DNA of 64,000 nt from Dirofilaria immitis (Eukaryota; Nematoda; Chromadorea; Rhabditida; Onchocercidae): contig JAKNDB010000092.1 in NCBI GenBank assembly GCA_024305405.1, forward strand, positions 1,333,501-1,397,500. Direction: 5' to 3'. Below the pieces are notes generated by a model that saw nothing but the letters and a program-made list of their open reading frames with translations, was not told the DNA's origin and searched no databases. The translations under genes and the position numbers were made by a program. Position 1 is the first letter of the stretch. The number at the start of each line of letters is the position of its first letter. Shown here in pieces: positions 53,194 through 64,000 of this stretch.

Positions 53194-56100
53194 GAAAAAG
53201 AACATCATATCTTGTTTTGACGCTTTTAATATCACAACTGCTATTAAATTACAACGAGAACAAGTTTTGTCGCTCATATTATTTGGAAATAGAGACAAAT
53301 TTATCTTCTAGATACTTGAGATATTACCTCAACCTCTTAGGTATATGACACTCGAGAGTATTGTAATCAATTTATCCCCTTGTGGATGCACTTTTCTATC
53401 GTCTTTTTCACCTCTTCTCGAAGTTATCTGGAGATAATCACAGACTGATAACCAAAAGATTACAAGAAAAACTCTTCGATTTTTTTGTGTCAAACCTTTT
53501 ATTCAGTTGTCAAAATTTATCGGACATTTAATTTTATAATTAATTCATCTTTCACCCCATACATTAAAGCAAAAATAGGAATGAAATGAAAAGAAGTTCT
53601 TTTTAGTTTTTTATATTTGTTTATCATACAAATCCCTTCCTATTACTGCTATCATTACCGTTGCCAACAATAACATCATCATATATTTTTTGATTAAAAA
53701 TCAATGGAGAATAAAGAGAATGATAGGAGAAATTGCAATGAACAAAAAAAAATTGATTAAAATAATAAAAAATATTAAGTTGCGCTAAATTCATTCAACT
53801 TAGTTAGAACATTAAAATTGCATAGAAAACTTAATATGATTAATAGGTGTAAAATAAAACGAAAGGTATTGAAATAATGAGGAAGATTGAGAATAGTATT
53901 GACAGATACATGACATTCCCGGCGCATCAAATTAATTATATCTCGGAGCCAATTAATTAACTAAATATATTCCATTTCCAACACTACCAGACTTGAAATT
54001 TTTAAATAAAATTTCGAAAAATTATAGAACTCAAAATCACAAATATTTCGATTTATATAAACAATTTTTTATTAATCATTAGTTTACCGATTTTACTCTT
54101 TCTGAGAAAAAAATTGAATCCATATCTCTTCTATTCATCCTTTTTCCCTCTCTGCTATTTTAATGGAAGTAAGCATCATGCGTTCCTTGATAATGATTTT
54201 ATAAACTGATTAAATTATTCCAAAAGACATCGAGAAATTTTATATATAAAAAAAAATTTCATGACAATTCTAACTTTTCAAAAACAAGTTAACTTCGATA
54301 TTCTCAGAAGAGTTAGCATTTTAGGAATGCAAATTTTATTGAAAGAAATACTAACAAGAGAACTTGAAAATGGACAGATGAAAGAATAGTTACTTATAAT
54401 TCAAGTATCAAATTAAAATAATATAAATGCAAAAGCAATAATTAATAATCAAGAACTAAACAATTTTCGCAAATATTTTGGACCAAAAAGCGAATTCTTT
54501 TCGGTATGAACTTACAAATGATTCATCTAAGACACCTGATGTCAGTGTTTATAAATTGCTTTTAACTTTCCCGAAATTTACAGCTAATTGGTTTTCGAGA
54601 AGCATTTTTAAGATCTGGAAAGATTCATTTTTTCTTTTTAAAAAATGATGTTGTATAAATAAATTATATGATAAACGATAAACAGAAGGCTTTTTAGCTT
54701 TGAATATTTATCGCATTAAATGATCGAAGATCTAATCTTATCAATTTGCTTTTGACGAAAGCTTTCCAAGATTCTACACTCTATCACATCATATAATAAC
54801 ATTAGATCTTAAATTATCTTTTTTAATATTCACTTTAGAATCATTTAATTTATTCACTGATATCAAAATAACAATAATAACAAGAAAAATGGTATCGTTA
54901 CATATAATGAGATGTCTAATAGTTAAAAAGAATTATATGAAAATAGTCATACTTTATGTAAAAATTTTTAAATATTTCATTCAAACTATTCCTATTCTTT
55001 GCTTTTTGTGACAATATTCAATCTTTACCGGTTCAATCATAAACACTAATGAAATATGAAATTAAGGATTTTAGTGCAGAAAACTTTAAATTTCTTAAAT
55101 TAAAAATTAATATAAGAAGAACAGGTCCTCAATTTGATCTTTTTATTACTAATAAAATGTTTACAGAAGTACTGAAATAAAAAACGATGAAGAATTTGCA
55201 TTGAACGGATGAAGGTTGAATCATTGAAAACGTGAACTTTTTAGAAATTTGCAACTTTTAGAACTTGAAAACCGATGATGAATTTAAAAGAAATAGCGAA
55301 AAAGTATAGAAATTTTTCTACTAATAAATGAGTAGCTACTTCATTGGTGGAGATGTATTGGAAATTTAAAATGATCATTTCAATCTGCTGCCTCCCATTC
55401 TGATTATAGTTCGTTCAATAGTTCGCAGTTTTCCTCGAGAAAATTGATATGTTGTATGTTTCATCAGATTGATCAATCAAACAATACTAATTCTAAGAGA
55501 TTGCTTTAAACTTTATAGCAACTTTTGGATCATAAAATTCAGATTAAAATTAACCTATAAATTTTATAAAAATACGATGCTTAAAAATAGATTCATCAGA
55601 TTTTTTTACTTTTAAAATTAATTGAAATCCATTCAAAAGATTTCTAAATAAAAGATAAAAATAATAGAACAGCTGAAAACAGTCAATACTTTTAAAACCA
55701 AACAAATTATATTTGTAAAATTTACACAACCTTTCTCTCTGCTTTCATCTCACAACAATTTGTTCCAAAGAAACGTCTTTTAAAAAGAAATTTCAAGTTT
55801 CATAAGTCGTACTGTCTGATTATGATTTTTCGCAAAATCCCAAACACTCATCGGTTTTAGGAAAAACTTTTTACGGAGTGTTTGTTGTTTTTAATTTGTA
55901 ATAATTAATATTTCATAGATTTGAATTTAGATCGAATTTTTTCGATGAATCAAATTCAGATTAAATCTTTCGTTTTATGCCAAATTACATCTTTTTTAAA
56001 AACTTTTTATTTTTAATGCAATCTGATAAGTATCAAATGAAATTTATTGGAATTAATCAGAAACTTGTTCTCGAGATTCTATATTTCAAAAGAAAGTTGA

Positions 56101-57119
56101 TAGACGCTTAATCACTTTCGAGAGCAAATTTCAGTACCATAGAGATCTTTTTAACTATTCATTGAAGGAAACTATTATGTGAAGCATTTATATATGCATA
56201 ATTAAATAGTTTACTATTTACATATCTTCTAAGGACGAAAAACTGCAAAGAAAATTTTTCAAAAATGTGATCTTAATCAATTTTAATAAAAATTATTTAA
56301 ATACAAAATTAGATTTATCAATGAATAAGAATGATGAACTTTGATGCTTCCAGCTTGTCATAACCGGTATTCTTTACACTTCGTAAAAAAATGAATTACA
56401 ATACTTTGCTTTAGTTAGAATCGCCCCTATTCTATGATTACTCTTTATCCATCCATATTCTGTATGCATAATTTTTAGATAATTATGCTAAGACTTCAAC
56501 TGAATGTTTTAGCTCACACAAAAGATCTCATAAAGATGATTTATAAATAAAAGATGACAATTTCTTCAATAAGTTGGAAATGAAATTATAGGCCTACGAT
56601 ATTGATCTCGGAAAAAATAAAAGAAAAAAATAGATGAGTACGAAAAGTTTCAGATAAGAGTCTTGATATTTTGTCAAATCAATGAGTTCAGGAGAAACGA
56701 AATTTTTCAAAAATTCGCTTTTCTCTTGCTTGCAAAAAAAAATGAAAATAAAACAGAAAATAATTTTTTTATAATAAAAAGAAGTTAAAAGCAATAAGGT
56801 ACAAAAATTTTTCAAAAAAATGAATTTTTACACAAAAACTTGCCCCATATAATGAAAAGATAATGAAAATTGCAGCTGAAAATGTGCGAATATGCGGAAT
56901 GTTTCCATTTATGAAATTGAAAATTAAAACTAAAAACAAATATTGCAAAATATTATAAAAACGTAGGAAATCTTTCGAACTAAGAAGGACGATGACACGA
57001 TGATAAATCTTTATGAACCCTAATTTTGCAACTTAAACAACCAAAGAAGGGATTGCGAATCAAATAATCTGAAAATCTTCGAAAATGAAACGGAAAAATA
57101 TTTTGAAAGAAAGGAATAA

Positions 57120-57300
57120 TATTTTAAGTTTTGGTTTCAAAAATAATGTTTTAATTTTTAAGGAATATTTTCTTGAAATGGATTAAAATTATTTATTTAA
57201 TGCAATTAAAATAATATTTCAAGAAAATTTTTTCAAAATATTCCCTAGAAAACATACTTCTTTTGAGACCAAAATTCAGAATTTTCCGCTGAAGGCATTA
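57120..57300. repeat. Imperfect inverted repeat, MITE-like
   Basis: The left arm, starting TTTTGGTTTCAAAAATAATG near 57128, is complementary to the right arm, ending near 57280 in CTTTTGAGACCAAAAT. The arms are about 70-90 bases with mismatches and a short centre around 57196-57202. No open frame lies inside. A non-autonomous element or a simple palindromic expansion would both fit. Confidence 0.65.
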
Positions 57301-58386
57301 TACTAAAAAAAACTATGCAAAACTACTTTTAATAAAAATATTTTTTGTTCATCATTGTAGTAACATTAATATATCAACGGTTGAAAGTTTTTTTTGTTTT
57401 GAATAATACTGAAGTGTAGTATTTTCAACGGTATTGGTCTTTTATTGTATATCGCTACATCAAAATCATTTATTCCTATATCGATCAAATCAAACTCTCA
57501 CTTAAAGTAGAATGTTTTTGTGGTATCCCATTACCCATTTTAGATTTTCAAGGTAACTTTGCAATTAAACACTGAAATTTAGAAACTTTCTACCGATAAT
57601 TTTTTTGTATTTCTATGAAAAGGACAAATGAATTTTGAAATTCTATAATTGAAACGTAATTAAATTCTCTAAAAAGAAAATTATCGGTAATAGTTATAAC
57701 AATATTCGAAGTATCACCTCTCTCATAAATATAAGCATAGTCACATCTCACGTTACTTGTATTAATAAAATGCATTAACAAAAGTTATTTAAATACGAAA
57801 CTTTATTTTTAATTAAAAGTACTTACACTTCTGTCTGCTCAATTGCTCTTTCTGTTTTTAAAAAATGCTATTAAAACTACAAAGCGAATGGCATGAATGT
57901 AGTAATATCAAGCATAACCGGTTTTAAAATAAAATAAAAAATACAAAAGAGGGAGGAAGCAAATGATATATTCATTTTGAAATTGAAATAGAAAAACGGA
58001 CACTTCAAGTTAACCGTATGGATGGTATTATTTGATTACAAATTCATATTAAACAAACGGTTTATGTTCGTGCATGACATTGGTATTTAATGAAAATTAA
58101 AAACAATGAAAATCTCTGATAAGCAAATCTTGATTCTATAAACGATCTGAAATTACGTTAAGTTTTTTATCCATAAAAATCAGAGTCATACATATATTGC
58201 TTCCTAGTGAAGAAAAAAATTCTGCTTATCTGATAATTGATAATATTCAAGAAGTTCAAGAATCGCTAGTATCGTTGAAACCTTAATAACGAATACACCA
58301 GAATCTTGATTTTTCTAACAAATAATTTCAGCAATCTAAAATATTTTATGAAATAAAAAGAAGAAATTCAAAATTATAGAGATTCT

Positions 58387-58671
58387 TCAGACTTTCATTA
58401 CGATCTTTTCTGTATAACTGCAAATGGTAAAACTTCGCACAAAGCTAATTTCAATTTCGCTGTATTGACATGCATCATAGAAGTATGTTATCTTCCTGAA
58501 AGCGAGCACGCTGCAAGATAATTCTCGCATATTGCATTCGAACACCAACAACATCCCAAAGGATTCTGCTTTCTTTTCATTGTGTTCAAATTCTAATCGA
58601 TGAAAACTTCTGCTCTTACGGAACGTTTGAGCAATATGCGTTGATCTTATTTGCCTTTTCGTAGACGACAA
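58387..58671 (-). other. Unidentified open frame, possible exon
   Basis: A frame of 94 codons without a leading ATG reads RQIRSTHIAQTFRKSRSFHR and LLVFECNMRELSCSVLAF. It is less AT-biased in amino-acid use than neighbouring frames. No domain, start or partner exons were found. Confidence 0.2.
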
Positions 58672-60404
58672 CTTAACTTTATTCTATAACCATTACTTAT
58701 AGCACTGCTGAAAGCACGAATTATTTTCCTTGGTAAAAATCAATAATTTCATAAAATATTTACTGGTGTTACATTTTATCACATAATTTCCAGGTGAAAA
58801 TTATTATAATTTGATATCAATTGAAGTCTCTTTGTCTTCCCACATCTCATCAATATTGAGAGATGATAATAATCTGAAGCAGAAGCAACATTATTGGCAT
58901 ATAACACAGAGGATTTGCAAATCTTATACATGCCTAATTGATTAATGAGCCAATATTTAGTCTACAGTTTGAGATTAAGTTTATTATTGGGTTATGTTAA
59001 AAGGAAGTACTCTAAAAATATTAAAATTATTTCGCTGCTTGAATCCATATCCCGCGTCTCCACAAATATTTCATTCACTCTTTCTTATTTCTCAAATCTT
59101 TTTCCTCTTTATGATAAGAGATTTGGAACATAAATGTTTGAGTAAAATTGAAAATAGATTTTAAATTGAACTAAATTCCGCATATTTAACGTCTTATAAG
59201 CATTTATGGCAATGTTCCGACTTTCTTGCTGAAGAAAGTATAAGAAAAATTTATAAAAATATAATTTTCGGATGATCATTGTTGATGGCAATCAAATCAT
59301 TAGTTCGAAGTTCTTCTCTCTTTCACGTATTTCAGAATACCCTTATTACATCTTTTCAGACTATGTTAATTTCATTGTTCGATGTGTTTTATCATATCAG
59401 TGACATGATGAGATGTTATGTAGAACTGGAAAAAAAGTTAATTTGTTCATCTTCATCTGCATACAGTGGCGTATATTCAAAATGAATATTAAGAGATCGA
59501 ATGAATATTGATATGATGGAAAATTAGATTTGAACACTTATTTGTTGGGCTGATCAAAAATTTCTACTGTATTTACTTTTTGAAGTATAATAATTTCTCA
59601 AATTTTTCTTTTAATGAATTCTTTTAGAAGCCTTTTCTGAGTAGCCTTTTATAATATTTATTTTTCCATGATTAGTTTTAGTCTAGAAAAAGATGGTAGA
59701 TATGAGATAAGGAAGAAGAAAAAATCTACGATCATTATTCAGTCAAACCTTCTTTTGAAGTAAAATGATCATTTAAAAAATAGGAATATAAGGATATTTC
59801 TACTTGAACCATAATTTTTTATTCATTACTACTTATCAGTTCAAACATTCCACATCTATATTATAAATTAAAAAAGAAAAATATCCGTTTTTAAAAAAAT
59901 TAAAGATGTATAATTCAAATTACATAGAGATGAAACTATTTTTGTATTCTAAATTTTCTTTTTATAAGAAAATACTTTTCATGAAGACATGACATGATTG
60001 TTTAAATTTAGGTGTGTAATTTTAAAAATTAACTTCATCATTTTAAGTAATCGTTTAAGAAATTGGTTGTAGTTAAAAATTTTTATAATATAAAATAGAA
60101 AAAATTAGCAACAAATTTGAAGCTAAAACCAATCAATTAAGAAGTTATCAATCAATGAAGACTTTAGAAGTAAAAATTTAATATTGAAATTTTGATACTT
60201 CTTTGAATTCTAAAAGAAATATTCATAAGAATTATTTGTTTTTAAAAGATAAGAGAATTAGTAATAGTTTTACCGTCACTACAGTAATATTTTCTTGCTT
60301 TATCATTTCATAAAAATTAAGCGATAAAGCAAGACTATAACTAATATTGTCGTTAATAAAACGAAAGTTACGATGACAAAAATGTGACATGAAAATAGAA
60401 TAGA

Positions 60405-60446
60405 AGAGTGAAAAAAAAAGAAACAAAGAGTGAAAAAAAAAGAAAC
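60405..60446. repeat. Two-copy tandem repeat, period 22
   Basis: AGAGTGAAAAAAAAAGAAAC occurs at 60405-60424 and again at 60427-60446, identical. Confidence 0.95.
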
Positions 60447-61398
60447 ATGATGAGAGTGCGCAAGTTGATACGATATTCGGATTTGATCATTTAAATGTGG
60501 ATCTGTTAAAACCAATGAATAATCAATAACTCACCAGGTGTAATCAAATTTTTCCGTTAATCACTATGCTCTTTTTTGCTATAAAAATTTTTACTTAACT
60601 GTCTGATAGAAAAAATTGTCTTCACATTGGTCAGCGGTCAATTGCACAATTATTACTATCAGAATTAATTCGATTTTTAAAATTTAATTCTAAAATTAGC
60701 TTTATTTGCTGTGGCTCTATAGCACTGAGAGTAATACAGTTTCTGTAACACTATTACTAGCAGCAATATTGCTAATAGAAGAAGAGTAGTGTACTTTCGA
60801 ATTGAGTTTGGGATTTGGATTATAGTGATTATAGAAATAAAATACTTCTGTTTATCATCGCATAACCCTTCTTCCTTTATTTCATCATACTACATTAGCT
60901 AAATAATCCTGGGCAAAATTGATCATTTCTCAATTTCCACATATTATTTTGATACTCTCCAAAGTAAAGTAAAGTTCATTAAATTTAGAAGTGCATGAAA
61001 ATTCAATTCTCTAAAAACTATGCTATCATCATCTGCTCTAAAAATTGTTAGAGTCTATATATTATTATGAATATAATGAATCGGATTTGACATTTATGGA
61101 ACCCAAATTTTGTTGAATGAAAATCCGAGATGTTTTACGGAGAATAATAGTGTAAATAGAATTTTGTAAAATAGAAAATTTTGGCTGAGCGATGAACTGA
61201 TTCAATATCGATGAGAAAAAAAAAACAATTCAATATCGGCATTGTTTCTATTCCATAAAAATTTTGCTCCAAACGAAATGAATGAGAAAAGTCATTTTGA
61301 GAGAATTAGAAATCGGTTCATGCACTAACTAATATCACAGGGTGATAATCATCTAGAATAAATTGATCTGCTTGAATAATGATATCCGCTAGAAAGAA

Positions 61399-61620
61399 TC
61401 ATTGCAACTGAAGAATATTCTCAGCAAATATGAAAAGTATCCGTTTCTCTCTTCCACTCCAATTTCTTCTCCGTTCATTCCATTCCTTCTTTCTAGTTTT
61501 ATCGGGATACAGCATCGGTACTACATGTACACCGTACTGCAGTGTATCGCCTGCCGTTTGTTCTCGTTGATATAGAAAATTATTATGCATATTTTTTCTC
61601 TGATAATTGCCAATATTCAT
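61399..61620 (-). other. Unidentified 73-codon open frame
   Basis: Begins with ATG (MNIGNYQRKNMHNNFLYQRE), continues GDTLQYGVHVVPMLYPDKTR and KEWNERRRNWSGREKR, and ends LQ before TGA. It is richer in G, R, W and Q than other frames in this tract and the local base composition is less AT-rich. It could be a small gene, a first exon or chance. No domain recognised. Confidence 0.25.
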
Positions 61621-64000
61621 ATTTAAGTATCATTTTTTTTTCCATGTTTTATCAACTGTTTTTATTGCATAATAAAAAGTATTTTTGACGGAAAATTTTC
61701 TTAGAACAAAAATTTCAACTTTGTAGTTTGTTTAATATCGAAGTGATTTTTCTTTTTTTTTTGCTCAAATCAAAATAGTCATTTTACACAAAAACTACTG
61801 TGTTCTTGATAATTGAATTGATCGTAATGTCGTTGGTAAAGGTCATCGAAAATTTTACTACATTTCGAAAAGAAAAAAACTCATTAAATTTGCTGCTCAG
61901 AATATTTTGAAAAATCTATATCGATGAAACAAAAAGAATGGATTTTTTGACCTATACAGTGTGAAAAAGGTCCACTCTTCATTAGTCCATTTTATTCTGT
62001 ATTTCACACTGTAACTGAAGTGAAAATAAAGTGATATCGAACACGGGAAAACGATAGAGTAAATTATAATAAGCTTTATTACGCATTACTATTAAATGTA
62101 AGTTAAAATGAAAGAGATTATATTCAAATTATACGTCTATCAAAGCTAACAATGAAAATCATCTCAAAAGCTCAGCAGCTTTGAGTATTAAATGCCAATA
62201 ATTTGAAGATTAAAAAAATAAATTTCATTTTAATTGACTGAAGAAAGTTATGTCCTATTATCTCCGCAATATGTAATTCAGGAATTACTGACAAAATAGT
62301 GATTTTATCATAATGAAAAAAGAAGCAGTCGATATACAAAATAGTAAAACAGAAATTTTGAGTAGGAAGAAGGAATCGAGGAGAAAACTAAGAAGCGAAG
62401 CAAGAAGCGAGAAATAAAAATAGAAATGAAGATTTCCATTTTCTGACAATTATTACGCTAAATAATTTTTCCATTCATCGAAAGAAAGCTTTTGTGACGA
62501 TAATGATATAGCAAATTGTGGCAATAATAAAATTAAATGCATTTTTATTAACAAACTTTTCAATCGATGGCGCGCTGTACTCATTCCTAAATCATTTCAC
62601 TCTCGGCAAATATCGTCGCAGATCAAAGATAATTATGGGTCGTTTAAAAACAATGTTACATCAGTTAGAAATGAAGAACTTACACAAAAGTGATAACATT
62701 AAGTTATTACCAAAGCTCATCTTCCCAAACGAAAATTTTTTTTTGTAAGTTATCACAAGTTAGAAGGAAAACAAAAAATGATGCAACTGTCTAGGAATCA
62801 AAACAAGCTATTGAAAGGTTGATAATATCAAGTAATCCCTTTTATTTTTAAGACCTTGACTTTATTGACACATCAATTGGATACTAATCTACACTTTTTG
62901 ATCAAATACCAGATTTTGTTTCAAACTTTATAATTCAATTCCATAGGATACAAAATTAATGTAACATTAACTACTGTGATAATACAAACCATGCTTATTC
63001 CTATCAGATATATAATGAGCACGAAGTTTCGAAAAACTATCCGGGGACAAACGAAGAAAGTGATATATAAATCATATAATAATTTCATGAAATAATTGGT
63101 AGAAGAGGACCTAGAATGATAAAACATATTGCAACATCCTTTCTATAGAAAAACCAACATTGGCTTTGAAAATCTTTAATTTTCCAAGGTAACAAGGAAG
63201 TGAAACATTCCAAAATCCTCATTTCGCATTTTGTCACTCTCAATTTGATGAAAAAATAATTCTTTAGTATCAGATAAGTTCACGCGTCCCAAATTTGTTT
63301 TGAAAATGCAGAACGAATTCAGATTTCTGCTGGATCTCCTGGAGGTCTTATTCTAGTAGTATAGTACATACAGCGGCATATAATTATTTAATTTTTATTT
63401 TAATATTAATCATGATTCAAAAAACCTCATGTAACTTGGTTCCATCGGCAGATACACATCATGTTCTTATCATGGAAAAGAAAAAAATAATTCGTATGCT
63501 TTTCGAAATCTTTTGATGATGCGAAATGTTCATATTATTCAAGGCAAATCGAGACTTAACTCTACAATCATCCCTTCATATCTAGGAAATAAAGAAATTT
63601 TATATACAATTTTGCCAATGTCTTCATTTCTAATAAATATGAATAAAAGTTTTAAAAAATAACGAACTCAAAAAACATTGGAATTGTAAAGATGTACATC
63701 GAGTCAATATCAACAGTAAATCACTGCGGATAAAATCATTTCTCAGAAATGGACGAGATCAGAAGATATATTTATTTGATTATGAAGATGTATAAAATTC
63801 ATATCATCATCTAAAATTACACATTCTATGAAATTTGGTTCGTCGGATCAATGAAATCAAACTATCATTTTAGGCATTTGTACGATGAAATATATTCTTG
63901 AAAATGCAAGTTGAATTATTAGATACTAATATGATCTGCCAAACATAGTTCTCATAATTAATAGCAGAGGCTTCCATCAATGGATAATTTAGAAATCCTA

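Larger units (their letters stand above)
45964..64000. other. Gene-poor 18 kb region upstream of the PAX-like gene
   Basis: No gene is firmly supported in this tract. It is very AT-rich, with stops in all frames and only scattered short frames. Weak candidates on the minus strand are listed separately (47468-47715, 53114-53193, 58387-58671, 61399-61620). It lies 5' of the PAX-like gene, so it may hold long-range regulatory sequence or large introns of a gene whose other exons are outside the window. I found no tRNA, rRNA or known repeat family. Confidence 0.5.

Noticed and set aside
61956..62012. Inverted repeat ACAGTGTGAAA / TTTCACACTGT as a microRNA hairpin
   Set aside because: Only 11 paired bases, with an unpaired middle of about 35 bases; too short a stem for a Drosha/Dicer precursor.
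1..64000. Bacterial endosymbiont or viral insertion
   Set aside because: No intronless prokaryote-like gene, operon structure or viral domain was found; all recognised genes are spliced and animal-type.

Overview
The window is AT-rich eukaryotic DNA. It holds compact intron-rich genes with short introns, TTTCAG/TTTTAG acceptors and at least one acceptor placed just 5' of an ATG, as expected for spliced-leader trans-splicing. This fits a nematode. The AT content and the protein set (GBA, ECT2-type RhoGEF, CRAL-TRIO/GOLD, paired-domain factor) would suit a filarial or other clade III species, but the species cannot be fixed from the sequence alone. I saw no bacterial operon, CRISPR array or intact autonomous transposon. 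The supplied six-frame translations mostly cut real exons into pieces, so the gene models below were rebuilt by hand from splice signals, reading phase and family motifs.

Layout: 1-1951 intergenic with microsatellites. 1952-4947 (+) 3-hydroxyacyl-CoA dehydratase of very-long-chain fatty acid synthesis. 4948-8383 intergenic with an unplaced open frame weakly like ferritin. 8384-13080 (-) glucosylceramidase (GH30), 11 exons. About 14359-14687 (-) a probable MRPL9-like pseudogene. 15380-18514 (+) SEC14/CRAL-TRIO plus GOLD lipid-binding protein. 20341-26411 (+) F-box/leucine-rich-repeat protein. 27615-30944 (+) secreted MAM-like protein. 32160-38479 (-) ECT2-type RhoGEF (BRCT repeats, DH, PH). 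38980-39615 (-) an unidentified two/three-exon candidate. 42219-45963 (-) paired-domain (PAX-like) factor without a homeodomain. 45964-64000 an 18 kb gene-poor tract with only weak exon candidates and an inverted-repeat element.

The genes do not form one pathway. Two concern lipids (fatty acid elongation, glucosylceramide breakdown) and one is a lipid-transfer-type protein, but this looks like ordinary chromosomal neighbourhood. The most unusual features are structural. There are four or five introns whose only frame-keeping donor is GC. Three otherwise well-conserved genes have apparent losses of one nucleotide, and a fourth (the MAM-like gene) has a one-base phase conflict. One dehydratase intron lacks an AG acceptor. 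A roughly 150 bp block is duplicated in the two introns that flank the DNA-binding exon of the PAX-like gene. These should be separated into real biology and consensus error before functional conclusions are drawn.
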